Made by a program: the position numbers and the translations under genes. Shown here one piece after another: positions 25,413 through 35,193 of a stretch of DNA of 64,000 nt (within the stretch, counting starts at the first letter, position 1; each line of letters starts with the position of its first letter). Source of the DNA: Clostridium formicaceticum (lineage in GTDB: Bacteria; Bacillota; Clostridia; Peptostreptococcales; Natronincolaceae); the NCBI RefSeq assembly GCF_001854185.1, contig NZ_CP017603.1, positions 3,100,001 to 3,164,000 of the forward strand, given 5' to 3'. The notes under the pieces are model-generated. The model searched no databases and was not told the origin of the DNA. It was given only the letters and a program-made list of their open reading frames with translations.

Positions 25413-25470
25413 AATAGAATAAGAAATCGTAGGGAAGAGCCAAGACTTCCCTACGATTTCTTATTCTATT
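25413..25470 (-). terminator. Terminator with a 25-bp perfect stem overlapping a stop codon
   Basis: 25413-25437 pairs perfectly with 25446-25470. On the minus strand it lies at the end of the nitroreductase gene and contains its stop codon. A T-run follows on the minus strand. Confidence 0.8.
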
Positions 25471-26102
25471 ATTGTAATTACTTCCTGTAAGTCTTTTCGA
25501 GGAGGGCTGTTAAGCTCCTCTTTTTCTGGGAGACCTAAGGGCGTCATGGCGGCTAAGTAATAGCCTTCTTTTTCAAAGCCTAATGCGGTTTCAATCTCCC
25601 TAGCAGCATAATTAGGTCCGGTCATCCAACAGGTACCATAGCCTTTGGCGGCGGCAGCTAGTAATAAGTTCTCCATTGCAGCACCAATGTTTTGAATGCC
25701 TGGAGCAGACTTTAAAATCTCCTTGGCTTCTTCTATTTTACCGACTTGTTTTAAAAGATCATAAGAGCCAATAGAATAAGGGCCAGCAAAGACTAAAATA
25801 AGAACAGGGGCATCCTTAAAAAAGGTATGATAATGAAGGAACTTTAAAACCCCTTTTTTAAGCTTATCATCTTCAGTATAGTTGGCAATTTCATGGGTTT
25901 TATCTTCAATAATTTTTGCTAGTTCTTGGATTTTTTTCTTGTTTTTTAATACAACAAAATGCCAATTCTGCGTGTTTTTACCTGAGGGTGCGTAGGTGGC
26001 TGCTTTAAGAATTTCTAGGATATCCTCATGAGGCACATCTTGATTCTTAAATTGTCGGACGCTATGTCTTTTATAGATAAATGCTAAGTTATCCATATAC
26101 AT
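25461..26102 (-). CDS. Nitroreductase family protein
   Basis: ATG 26102 (MYMDNLAF...) has AAGGAGG six bases upstream, giving 213 residues. The FMN-binding pattern is clear: RHSVRQFKNQDV near residues 11-22, ATYAPSGKNTQNWHFVVL near 39-56, and GYGTCWMTGPNYA with the C-terminal GLPE. These enzymes reduce nitro, quinone or flavin compounds with NAD(P)H. The gene appears monocistronic. The physiological substrate is not known. Confidence 0.9.
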   Translation of the reverse strand: MYMDNLAFIYKRHSVRQFKNQDVPHEDILEILKAATYAPSGKNTQNWHFVVLKNKKKIQELAKIIEDKTHEIANYTEDDKLKKGVLKFLHYHTFFKDAPVLILVFAGPYSIGSYDLLKQVGKIEEAKEILKSAPGIQNIGAAMENLLLAAAAKGYGTCWMTGPNYAAREIETALGFEKEGYYLAAMTPLGLPEKEELNSPPRKDLQEVITIIE

Positions 26103-26172
26103 ACAACACCTCCTTGTCTTTAATATTAACAAAAAATTCCTTAACCTTCAATCTTTGTCTGTAATTTAAAGA

Positions 26173-26207
26173 AGAGATAATATCTCTTAGCAAATAATAT
26201 TATCTCT
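26173..26207 (-). terminator. Hairpin after the DUF378 gene
   Basis: AGAGATAATA (26173-26182) pairs with TATTATCTCT (26198-26207). It lies downstream of the minus-strand DUF378 gene; the T-run on that strand is short. Confidence 0.45.
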
Positions 26208-26243
26208 TTTCTTAAGTTCTTTTAGGGATATTTGAAATTTTTG

Positions 26244-26444
26244 TTACTCTCTCGTAGTAGTTCTTTCTCTAAACAGTAAACTAATACAGTAGGCACCAGC
26301 GATTCCTACTAAGGTATATACAGCTCTACTCAATAAAGTAGCTTGACCACCAAACAAAGATGCTACTAAGTCAAACTGAAACAGCCCTATCAGTCCCCAA
26401 TTTAATGCGCCTATAATTACCAAAATAAGAGCTAATCTATCCAT
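26244..26444 (-). CDS. DUF378 domain membrane protein
   Basis: ATG 26444 (MDRLALILVIIGALNWGLIG...) has AAGGAG nine bases upstream, giving 66 residues. The motif IGALNWGLIGLFQFDLVASLFG is diagnostic of DUF378 (YuzA-type). Two transmembrane helices (about 5-22 and 36-58). Function is unknown; the family is widespread in Firmicutes. Confidence 0.9.
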   Translation of the reverse strand: MDRLALILVIIGALNWGLIGLFQFDLVASLFGGQATLLSRAVYTLVGIAGAYCISLLFRERTTTRE

Positions 26445-26609
26445 ATTAAACAACTCCTTATTAAACAAATTAACTTCAATATTTAGTATGGATTTTTTTA
26501 AAAGAATCATGCACTTTATTTAAAACGATAAAAGATGTTAAATGAAACAAAGTATAGTTTTCTAAAATTTGGATAAAATAACCTTCTAGATAGATAAGGA
26601 GGTTATTTT

Positions 26610-27251
26610 ATGTTTAGAAAAAAGAGAAGATTCCCTTCAAAAGTAATTTTTTTCATTATAGCTTGTAGTTTTATTATAGTAGGGTTTTTTGCGGGATACT
26701 ATAAATTCACACCTCCACAGGATGAAAAAATACCCTTTGCAGAAGAGAATAATATACAACGAAACGAGCGTATTGATAATGTTCAACAGCTAGAGGAAAG
26801 TGATGATGCGCCAGTAAACTATCATGAGGATAGCATTGAAGCAGAAACGCAAATAGTATATAAGACTTTTTATACTATCTGTGAAAACACCATGGAAGAA
26901 GTGATGACGCCGGTAAGTGCCATGGTGGGATTAAATGAAACAGGATTTCAGGAATATGTACAAAATCATTATCCTTTGTTCGAAATTGAAAAGTTTTCAT
27001 CAGAGGAAGTAGTTTTATTCCAAAGAAAAGAAGCTGTATGTCCGAATCATTATAATCATTACCTAATCACAGTTAATGAAGGCTATATTACAATTTATCA
27101 AATTAATGAAAATGGAGAAAAAATACTCGTGGAGAAAACTGCTGTATCCGCTGCCATGTTACCACATGTGGATCAGGAAAAATTAAAAAGTGGCATACTA
27201 AGAAAGACTAAGGAAGAGGTCTACCAACTGCTAGAAGACTATAGCAGCTAA
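26610..27251 (+). CDS. bofC: BofC-like forespore protein
   Basis: A 213-residue protein: basic N-terminus, one membrane segment (about 11-29), an acidic linker, and a C-terminal domain (about 85-210) with LVEKTAVSAAMLPHVDQEKL and GILRKTKEEVYQLLEDYSS. This matches the BofC C-terminal domain. In Bacillus, BofC is secreted from the forespore and restrains the SpoIVB protease that triggers sigma-K activation. The location just before the ruv genes matches the Bacillus order. Membrane anchoring rather than secretion is likely here. Family assignment is good, exact role inferred. Confidence 0.82.
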   Translation: MFRKKRRFPSKVIFFIIACSFIIVGFFAGYYKFTPPQDEKIPFAEENNIQRNERIDNVQQLEESDDAPVNYHEDSIEAETQIVYKTFYTICENTMEEVMTPVSAMVGLNETGFQEYVQNHYPLFEIEKFSSEEVVLFQRKEAVCPNHYNHYLITVNEGYITIYQINENGEKILVEKTAVSAAMLPHVDQEKLKSGILRKTKEEVYQLLEDYSS

Positions 27252-27299
27252 TAAGAAAGCGATATGATTGATCACAAAAAAATCATATCGCTTTCTTAT
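27251..27299 (+). terminator. Terminator with a 19-bp perfect stem
   Basis: 27251-27269 pairs perfectly with 27281-27299 around an 11-base loop. It begins at the last base of the bofC stop codon and isolates bofC from ruvC. Confidence 0.8.
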
Positions 27300-27436
27300 A
27301 CTTAGAAAACATGTCCTGCATTTTTTTCTATTCATTTTTATTGAGGGTTTGTATTGGGGCAAATATCGCTTTTTATGATAGAATATGTTACACTATGAAA
27401 TAGCATAAACCTACTCAATATAATGGAGGAAGCAAA

Positions 27437-27931
27437 ATGATCATATTAGGAATTGACCCAGGTATCGCTATTATGGGTTATGGTGTTATTAACTATACAG
27501 GTAACAGATTTCAGGTAATGGATTATGGTGCCATCACCACCTCTAGCAAAATCTCTACTGCGGAGCGTTTAAAAAAAATATACGAAGAATTAAACATTAT
27601 CATAATAAAGTATCATCCAGAAGCGGTGGTTATAGAAGAACTTTTTTTTAATACAAATGCTAAAACAGTGTTATTAGTAGGTCAAGCCAGAGGTGTAGCA
27701 GTATTAGCTGCTGCTAATAATAATAAGCCGGTTTATGAATATACCCCTTTACAGGTAAAGCAGGGGGTAGTAGGCTATGGAAGAGCAGAAAAACATCAAG
27801 TTCAGCAGATGATTAAGACCATATTAAATCTTGAGAAGGTTCCAAAACCAGATGATGTTGCAGATGCCTTAGCTGTGGCGGTTTGTCATGCTCACTCGGG
27901 AAATTTTAAAGATTTATTTAAGTTAAAATAA
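27437..27931 (+). CDS. ruvC: Crossover junction endodeoxyribonuclease RuvC
   Basis: A 164-residue resolvase that nicks Holliday junctions symmetrically as a dimer. The acidic active site is visible: Asp7 in LGIDPG, Glu in VVIEELFF, and the C-terminal [13 protein letters not shown] pair. Normal length. The start has ATGGAGGAAGC upstream. It leads a ruvC-ruvA-ruvB cluster that works as one machine. Confidence 0.97.
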   Translation: MIILGIDPGIAIMGYGVINYTGNRFQVMDYGAITTSSKISTAERLKKIYEELNIIIIKYHPEAVVIEELFFNTNAKTVLLVGQARGVAVLAAANNNKPVYEYTPLQVKQGVVGYGRAEKHQVQQMIKTILNLEKVPKPDDVADALAVAVCHAHSGNFKDLFKLK

Positions 27932-27955
27932 TTAAGATTGTATGGAGGGATGGAT

Positions 27956-28534
27956 TTGTTTGAGTACATAAGAGGAAAGGTAAGTGATGTGATCTTAGAT
28001 AAAATTGTTGTTGAAGTGGGTGGCATAGGCTATCGTATCCATAGCAGTATCCATAGTGCTACTATGGCGAAACCAGGAGAAACCATTACAATATTTACGC
28101 ATTTTATCGTGAGAGAGGATGAAATGAGTTTGTACGGGTTTACTACCAAGGAAGAGTTAAGCATGTTTCAAAAGCTTATTTCTGTTTCAAAGGTAGGTCC
28201 TAAAGTAGGGGCTGCTGTATTGTCCACCTATACCTCAGCAAAACTAGCAAACTTTATCATAAATAATGATATACAAAGTATTTCAAAAGTGCCAGGGGTG
28301 GGGAAAAAGACCGCTGAAAGAATTATTTTAGAACTAAAGGATAAAGTAACTCACTATGCTATAGAAGAAGACGACATTGCCATCGAAACTCCATCTAGTT
28401 ATGAAGTTGTAGAGGCATTGATGTCTTTGGGATACAATAGACAGGAAGCTCAAAAAGCTTTTGATAGGATTAAAGAGGAGAAATTATCTGTAGAAGAAAT
28501 GATTAAAAAGGCATTGAGCTTATTAATAAAATAA
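27956..28534 (+). CDS. ruvA: Holliday junction branch migration protein RuvA
   Basis: TTG 27956 is preferred: it gives MFEYIRGKV, the usual RuvA start, and GGAGGG (27944-27949) lies six bases upstream. ATG 27950 directly abuts that site. About 192 residues: OB fold (1-65), two helix-hairpin-helix motifs (about 70-130, VSKVGPKVGAAVLS and VPGVGKKTAERIILELKDK), and the C-terminal three-helix domain that contacts RuvB. It binds the four-way junction. Confidence 0.95.
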   Translation: MFEYIRGKVSDVILDKIVVEVGGIGYRIHSSIHSATMAKPGETITIFTHFIVREDEMSLYGFTTKEELSMFQKLISVSKVGPKVGAAVLSTYTSAKLANFIINNDIQSISKVPGVGKKTAERIILELKDKVTHYAIEEDDIAIETPSSYEVVEALMSLGYNRQEAQKAFDRIKEEKLSVEEMIKKALSLLIK

Positions 28535-28550
28535 GTAGGGAGGTGGGAAG

Positions 28551-29564
28551 ATGTTGATGGAAGATGACGAAAGAATTATAACCAGTCATATAAGGGATGA
28601 AGATAAGCAGATAGAAAATGGTTTGCGCCCTAAGTATTTAGAAAGTTATATAGGACAAGATAAGGTAAAAGAAAAACTAAAAATCTTTATTGAAGCAGCA
28701 ACTGTTAGAGGGGAAGCTTTGGATCATGTACTTTTATACGGTCCTCCAGGTTTAGGCAAAACAACCCTTTCTAATATTATTGCAAATGAGATGAATGTCA
28801 ATATCCGAATAACTTCAGGACCTGCTATTGAGCGGCCAGGAGACTTGGCAGCTATTTTGACCAATCTTTCAGAAAATGATGTGTTGTTTATAGATGAAAT
28901 ACATAGATTAAATAGAAGTGTTGAAGAAATATTGTATCCTGCTATGGAGGACTTTGCTCTGGATATTATTATAGGAAAGGGACCAAGTGCTAGGTCTATT
29001 CGACTGGATCTATGTAAATTTACACTAATAGGTGCCACCACAAGAGCAGGATTACTGACCTCTCCATTAAGGGACAGATTCGGTGTAATTTGCAAACTGG
29101 ATCTATACAATACGCAACAATTAACAGATATTGTGAAGCGTTCAGGCAATATTTTAGGGGTGGAGATTGTAGAGGAAGCTGCTGTAGAAATAGCCTCTCG
29201 ATCTAGAGGGACACCTCGTATTGCAAATCGTCTTCTAAAAAGAATAAGAGATTATGCACAGGTGAGAGCAGATGGAAAAATAACGAAAACAGTAGCAAAA
29301 GAGGCCCTAATCCTTTTAGAAATTGATGAATTAGGCTTAGATGCAGTGGATAAAAAAATCATACAGACGATGATTGATAATTTCCGTGGAGGACCTGTAG
29401 GAGTAGATACATTGGCGGCCTCTACAGCGGAAGAAAAAAACACCATTGAAGATGTGTATGAGCCTTATCTTTTACAAATTGGCTTTATTAACAGAACCCC
29501 TAGAGGCAGAATCGTATCAGAAAAAGCATATAAACATTTTAATATTCCATATAAGAAGGAGTAG
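28551..29564 (+). CDS. ruvB: Holliday junction branch migration ATPase RuvB
   Basis: A 337-residue AAA+ motor. Walker [10 protein letters not shown] near 65-73, Walker B FIDEIHR, sensor [10 protein letters not shown], arginine finger region SPLRDRFG, and a C-terminal winged helix ([10 protein letters not shown]) are all present. It drives branch migration on RuvA-bound junctions. GGGAGGTGGGAAG precedes the ATG. Length is normal. Confidence 0.98.
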   Translation: MLMEDDERIITSHIRDEDKQIENGLRPKYLESYIGQDKVKEKLKIFIEAATVRGEALDHVLLYGPPGLGKTTLSNIIANEMNVNIRITSGPAIERPGDLAAILTNLSENDVLFIDEIHRLNRSVEEILYPAMEDFALDIIIGKGPSARSIRLDLCKFTLIGATTRAGLLTSPLRDRFGVICKLDLYNTQQLTDIVKRSGNILGVEIVEEAAVEIASRSRGTPRIANRLLKRIRDYAQVRADGKITKTVAKEALILLEIDELGLDAVDKKIIQTMIDNFRGGPVGVDTLAASTAEEKNTIEDVYEPYLLQIGFINRTPRGRIVSEKAYKHFNIPYKKE

Positions 29565-29571
29565 TGAAAAA

Positions 29572-29781
29572 ATGGAAGGCTTAGGTAGAACTTTGATCCT
29601 TTTAGGTATAGTGATCTTCTTAGCAGGAGGTTTGTTAACAATCGGGGGAAGGCTTGGATTAGGTAGATTGCCAGGAGATATCTTCTTTCAAAAAGGAAAC
29701 TTCTCCTTCTATTTTCCATTAGTAACAAGCATTATTTTAAGTGTTTTTTTAACGCTGATTCTTAATCTTTTTAGAAGATAG
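29572..29781 (+). CDS. DUF2905 membrane protein
   Basis: ATG 29572 with AAGGAG upstream gives 69 residues. Two hydrophobic helices (about 6-25 and 47-67) flank the diagnostic GRLPGDI(F)F segment of DUF2905. The gene follows ruvB in many Clostridia and shares the operon. Function unknown. Confidence 0.88.
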   Translation: MEGLGRTLILLGIVIFLAGGLLTIGGRLGLGRLPGDIFFQKGNFSFYFPLVTSIILSVFLTLILNLFRR

Positions 29782-30079
29782 TAAGATGCTCCGTAAGAAA
29801 AATTAAAGAGAGAATAATTATTTCAGCGATAGAATTTATTTTACAAATAAATTTTTTGAAGGAATACACTAGGAACTTGTCGAAAAAGATATACTTATGG
29901 ACATAAATATATGAATTTTAATGTATCAGGGACAAAGTCTTATGCTAAGGATACTAAGATGCAAGTCTAAAAACCTATATCTATAGAAGAATACTGTATA
30001 GATAACGAACCACAAGCTGTATTTTGCTAAGACTTAAGATTAGTTATTTATATTGAATCAGAGGGGGATAAATTCTATC
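29782..30079 (+). other. Intergenic region before spoIID with RNA-like inverted repeats
   Basis: No gene. AAGTCTTA (29935-29942) pairs with TAAGACTT (30028-30035), and inside it TATCTATA (29978-29985) pairs with TATAGATA (29997-30004). A 100-base structured leader is possible. The promoter of spoIID, expected to be sporulation-controlled, should also lie here but was not located with confidence. Confidence 0.4.
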
Positions 30080-31762
30080 ATGAAAAAAACTGGCTTTATC
30101 ACGATGCTATTTTTAATCATAATAATGATAATGCATAGTGGACAGACAGCCTTTGCTTTTGATAAGGCACAAATTCCTATGTATATAGAAATCGGGCTTT
30201 TTTTCGAGAATTCTGCTAAGTCTACGGTGAACTTAAAGGCTAATGATGGATTTGAGATAGGAAAATTTCAGCAAAATAATTTTGTAAGATTATTAGATTT
30301 TTTGGATAAAAAAGAAGTGATTTTAAGAAAAGATACTCATTATATCGGTGCTGGAGGAAGTTATGTTGAGTATACAGGAGCGATTAATACTTCGATGAAT
30401 ACCTCTAATCTTCAAGGCCCTTATCATGTACAGGTTGCTGATACTTTTAGTAGCAGTAATGAAGCTTTAAGTTTTATGCAATCTTTAAGTACAGGTATGG
30501 ATCAACCTTACTTGGTATATGAAAATGGCTGGAAGGTATTTGTTGGGCTGTATGTGCATCAGGAAGAAGCTCAGTTAAAAGGAGAAGAAATAAGCAATGT
30601 AAACAGCTATCAGACGAAGGTAATCCCTCCATCCGCGACAAGGGTGCAGGTTTTAGATTTAGCGGGAAGACCACTGTTTATGTTTGATAGTAGGGAAAAT
30701 ATTTATTTTCGAGGTTTTGAAGATAAAGGAAATGTTTCTTTAATAAGCGTAGAGGGAAAAAACTATAGAGGAGCTATTGGGGCGAAAAGACTAAGTGCTA
30801 GTGATATGTCTATTGTCAATAAACTATTGTTAGAAGAATATTTATATGGGGTAGTGCCAAGAGAAATGCCAGCACTGTGGTCGCTAGAAGCCTTAAAGGC
30901 ACAGGCGGTGGTGACTAGGGGTTATGCTGTATCTAATATCGGCAGATTTACAAACTTAGGCTTTGATCTGTGCAATACCACCAGATCACAGGTATATGGC
31001 GGCTATGACGCTGAGCATGCCAACAGTAATCGTGCTGTCAATGAAACAAGTTCTAAGGTAATTACCTACAATGGAAATGTCATCAGCGCCTTTTATCACT
31101 CCAACAGTGGTGGGCGTACAGAAAACAGCGAAAATGTTTGGTCTAATCCCCTCCCTTATATCAAAGGTGTAAAGGATGATTTTTCATTAGATGCTCCTAA
31201 TTCTACTTGGAAAGAAGTGTTTACTAAAGGCCAGATAAAAAGTCTATTAGAGAAAAACAATATTTTTGTAGGAGATGTTACAGATATTCAAGCTACCTCT
31301 GTTTCAGAAAACGGCAGAATTTTAGAACTAACGATTTATGGTACAAATGGAAAAGAGGTGTTGGTAAAAGAAAGGAGCAGAAACTTATTCGGCTTGAAAA
31401 GCACATGGTTTACAGTGAATCCTATAGGCAATACTATAGGTAACACTACAAGCAACAGCAATGTTACAATACAAGGAGACCCTGAAATCCTTCATGCTAC
31501 AGAGCTACAAAATCAATCTATCCTTTCAGCCAACGGTGTAACGAAAATTACCAATCCTTCTAATATAAAAATCTTTGATGGTAAAAACTATAGAGAGATA
31601 GCGTTCTCTTCTGCTGTAACAGCCGAGTCCTTTGAATTTGTTGGTAAAGGATTTGGACATGGCTTAGGTATGAGTCAATATGGAGCGAAAAAAATGGCAG
31701 AAGAAGGTTACAATTATATGCAAATACTAGCCCATTACTATACAGGCATAAAGGTGGAATAA
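30080..31762 (+). CDS. spoIID: SpoIID/LytB domain protein
   Basis: ATG 30080 gives a signal peptide (MKKTGFITMLFLIIIMIMHS to about residue 27, cleaved near TAFA); the frame is open upstream to TTG 30053, and GAGGGGG lies about 12 bases before the ATG. 560 residues. A SPOR-like segment lies at about 110-170. The SpoIID core follows (EEYLYGVVPREMPALWSLEALKAQ, then AVVTRGYAV) and ends with GFGHGLGMSQYGAKKMAE. SpoIID-type proteins are peptidoglycan lytic enzymes needed for engulfment. This one could be spoIID itself or the LytB-like paralogue seen next to queA in Clostridia. Confidence 0.88.
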   Translation: MKKTGFITMLFLIIIMIMHSGQTAFAFDKAQIPMYIEIGLFFENSAKSTVNLKANDGFEIGKFQQNNFVRLLDFLDKKEVILRKDTHYIGAGGSYVEYTGAINTSMNTSNLQGPYHVQVADTFSSSNEALSFMQSLSTGMDQPYLVYENGWKVFVGLYVHQEEAQLKGEEISNVNSYQTKVIPPSATRVQVLDLAGRPLFMFDSRENIYFRGFEDKGNVSLISVEGKNYRGAIGAKRLSASDMSIVNKLLLEEYLYGVVPREMPALWSLEALKAQAVVTRGYAVSNIGRFTNLGFDLCNTTRSQVYGGYDAEHANSNRAVNETSSKVITYNGNVISAFYHSNSGGRTENSENVWSNPLPYIKGVKDDFSLDAPNSTWKEVFTKGQIKSLLEKNNIFVGDVTDIQATSVSENGRILELTIYGTNGKEVLVKERSRNLFGLKSTWFTVNPIGNTIGNTTSNSNVTIQGDPEILHATELQNQSILSANGVTKITNPSNIKIFDGKNYREIAFSSAVTAESFEFVGKGFGHGLGMSQYGAKKMAEEGYNYMQILAHYYTGIKVE

Positions 31763-31768
31763 ATAAGA

Positions 31769-32794
31769 ATGAAGACAAAAGATTTTTACTTTGATTTACC
31801 TGAAGAACTTATTGCACAAAAACCATTAGAAAAGAGAGACCAATCTCGATTGCTGGTTTTAGATAAAAAAACTGGAGAGATGGAACATACTTATTTTTAT
31901 AATATCTTAAACTATTTAAAGGCGGGAGACTGCTTGGTAGTAAATGATACAAGAGTACTGCCTGCCAGATTGATTGGAGAAAAGGAAGGTACTGGAGGAA
32001 AAGTAGAATTTCTACTATTAAAAAGAAAAGAACTGGATACATGGGAGACATTAGTTAAGCCTGGTAAGAAAGCTAAGCTAGGTAGCCGGTTTGTTTTTGG
32101 TGATGGTTTATTGCAAGCAGAGGTGATAGATATCGTTGAAGAAGGAAATCGCGTGATTAAATTTCACTACACCGGAGTTTTTGAAGAAATCTTGGATCAA
32201 TTAGGCAAAATGCCTTTACCTCCTTATATCACAGAAACGCTAGAGGATAATGAACGATATCAGACAGTATATTCCAAAAATCAGGGTTCGGCAGCAGCGC
32301 CAACCGCTGGCCTTCATTTTACAGAAGAATTATTAGAGAAAATCAAGGAAAAAGGTGTAAAAATAGTATATATTACACTGCACGTAGGACTAGGGACCTT
32401 CAGACCTGTAAAGGTAGAGGACATAGAAAGCCACAAGATGCATTCAGAGTATTATACCATCAGCAAAGAGGCAGCAGATAGCATCAATGCAACGAAGGCG
32501 CAAGGAGGGCAAGTAATAGCAGTAGGTACTACTAGCTGTAGAACGCTGGAATCTGCTGCAATAGAGGCCTCAAAAATAAAAGAAGGTAGTGGATGGACAG
32601 ATATTTTTATTTATCCAGGATATGAATTTAAAATTGTAGATCATTTGATTACAAATTTTCATTTACCCGAATCCACATTAATTATGTTGGTTAGTGCTTT
32701 ATCACAAAAAGATATCATTATGAAGGCATATGAAACAGCTGTCAAAGAAAGATATCGTTTTTTTAGCTTTGGAGACGCAATGTTTATTAAGTAG
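31769..32794 (+). CDS. queA: S-adenosylmethionine:tRNA ribosyltransferase-isomerase
   Basis: A 341-residue enzyme that converts preQ1 in tRNA into epoxyqueuosine using the ribosyl part of SAM. Family marks: [20 protein letters not shown] near the start, [47 protein letters not shown] and [18 protein letters not shown]. Normal length. It starts six bases after spoIID and is followed by tgt, its pathway partner. Confidence 0.97.
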   Translation: MKTKDFYFDLPEELIAQKPLEKRDQSRLLVLDKKTGEMEHTYFYNILNYLKAGDCLVVNDTRVLPARLIGEKEGTGGKVEFLLLKRKELDTWETLVKPGKKAKLGSRFVFGDGLLQAEVIDIVEEGNRVIKFHYTGVFEEILDQLGKMPLPPYITETLEDNERYQTVYSKNQGSAAAPTAGLHFTEELLEKIKEKGVKIVYITLHVGLGTFRPVKVEDIESHKMHSEYYTISKEAADSINATKAQGGQVIAVGTTSCRTLESAAIEASKIKEGSGWTDIFIYPGYEFKIVDHLITNFHLPESTLIMLVSALSQKDIIMKAYETAVKERYRFFSFGDAMFIK

Positions 32795-32810
32795 AAAGGT
32801 AGGTAAGTAA

Positions 32811-33929
<1,119 letters not shown>

Positions 33930-34066
33930 TTATAAGAAAATAGGAAAAATTAGATGCTATAAGTATATTGATTTTATTTATTTCTTAAATAAATTGAGTA
34001 AAAAAAAAGGAAATTCAATATAGATGTGGAATAAATTATCTTATGTAGAAAGAGAGGGGGAAATGT

Positions 34067-34342
34067 ATGCAAAATTTAGGTGGTTTAATTATACCTTTAG
34101 GATTCCTAGCTATTTTTTACTTTTTGGTAATTCGACCTCAACAAAAGAGGGAGTCGAAAACCAGAGAAATGAGAAATAATCTTAAAGTAGGGGATGAGAT
34201 TGTAACCATCGGTGGAATATATGGTACAATTTTAAAGATTAAAGATGATACCCTTACCATTGAAATAGGCGCTGACAAAACAAAGCTTACTATTGCAAGG
34301 TGGGCTATTGGTAGTGTTACCAATGAAATTAAATCTAAGTAG
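34067..34342 (+). CDS. yajC: Preprotein translocase subunit YajC
   Basis: A 91-residue single-pass membrane protein: helix at about 6-24, then VIRPQQKRESKTREMRNNLKVGDEIVTIGGIYG, the YajC signature. It associates with SecDF-YidC in the membrane. AGAGAGGGGGAAATG precedes it. It lies three kilobases before secDF, in the usual tgt-yajC-secDF order with other genes inserted between. Confidence 0.95.
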   Translation: MQNLGGLIIPLGFLAIFYFLVIRPQQKRESKTREMRNNLKVGDEIVTIGGIYGTILKIKDDTLTIEIGADKTKLTIARWAIGSVTNEIKSK

Positions 34343-34356
34343 TTGATTCTTTTTTA

Positions 34357-34395
34357 AAATAAAGTAGTGGATTTTCCACTACTTTATTTATTTTT
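34357..34395 (+). terminator. Intrinsic terminator after yajC
   Basis: 34357-34371 pairs perfectly with 34375-34389 (15 bp, 3-base loop), followed by ATTTTT. Confidence 0.85.
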
Positions 34396-34473
34396 ATGGG
34401 ATTTGCTATTCTAAGGGAATATTTACTCCATAGATGCATATTTATTTATAAAAACCACTATGGAGGTGTTAGA

Positions 34474-34857
34474 ATGAAAAGCGGTATCACGGGAGGCTTT
34501 AATATATGGATCTATGGGAAAGGACTAGTGAGAGGATATATTATATCGCTGGCACTGTTTTTATTAGGTGCTATATTGATTACATATACAGGATTAGGTG
34601 AAAACATTATTCCCGTATTAACATCTGTGATTATGATTGTAAGTATAGCCTATGCTGCTATTTATGTAGCAATACACATTAAGCAAAAAGGTTGGCTGCA
34701 TGGTGGACTAATCGGTATTTTATATATTTTTATACTTATTCTGCTAAGCAAAGCTTTTGTTACAGGTTATATTGTGGATCGTATTGCTTATTTTAGAATA
34801 TTTATTAGTATGGTGGCTGGTGTGATTGGTGGGATGATAGGAATTAATATGAAATAA
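34474..34857 (+). CDS. TIGR04086-type membrane protein
   Basis: ATG 34474 follows TGGAGGTG; a longer frame to 34396 has no site. 127 residues with four hydrophobic helices (about 20-40, 48-68, 75-97, 104-124) and the end VIGGMIGINMK. The family (DUF3792/TIGR04086) is found in Clostridia next to yajC and the SCIFF locus. Function unknown. Confidence 0.82.
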   Translation: MKSGITGGFNIWIYGKGLVRGYIISLALFLLGAILITYTGLGENIIPVLTSVIMIVSIAYAAIYVAIHIKQKGWLHGGLIGILYIFILILLSKAFVTGYIVDRIAYFRIFISMVAGVIGGMIGINMK

Positions 34858-34923
34858 ATTTCTTTTTTTTCTCTATGCATTGTGATATAATTTTATGGGA
34901 CATTATATTGGAAAGGAGTCTTA

Positions 34924-35067
34924 ATGATGAAGCATATTAAAACATTAACTGGAGCCAATTTATCTAAAAGTGCTGTAAAAGGTGGTTGTGGCGAATGCCA
35001 AACATCTTGTCAATCAGCCTGCAAAACTTCTTGTACAGTTGCGAATCAACAGTGCGAAAATCAATAA
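34924..35067 (+). CDS. scfA: SCIFF ranthipeptide precursor ScfA
   Basis: A 47-residue peptide, too short for most gene callers, with AAGGAG just upstream. It has six Cys (22, 25, 29, 33, 37, 44) within a 45-residue span, with the typical MKHIKTLTGANLSKSA leader and CQSACKTSCTV core: the six-Cys-in-forty-five (SCIFF) precursor. The maturase encoded next installs thioether crosslinks from Cys to non-alpha carbons (ranthipeptide class). The peptide is nearly universal in Clostridia. Its role is poorly defined; a quorum-sensing role has been suggested. A terminator at 35,095 sits between the two genes and may set the precursor-to-enzyme ratio. Confidence 0.96.
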   Translation: MMKHIKTLTGANLSKSAVKGGCGECQTSCQSACKTSCTVANQQCENQ

Positions 35068-35094
35068 AAGCATAATACAATACATAAAACAAGG

Positions 35095-35120
35095 CAGCAG
35101 TATATATTCACTGCTGTTTT
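35095..35120 (+). terminator. Terminator between scfA and scfB
   Basis: CAGCAG (35095-35100) pairs with CTGCTG (35111-35116), followed by a run of six T. It probably lets some read-through into scfB. Confidence 0.7.
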
Positions 35121-35193
35121 TTCTTGAATATTATTAAATAATTATATAAAATAGATATGGATAGCTGAATTAAGAAAGGGGCACTTTATTGTA

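Noticed and set aside
28724-29149. Long minus-strand open frame inside ruvB
   Set aside because: A shadow of ruvB; no ribosome site and no protein family character.
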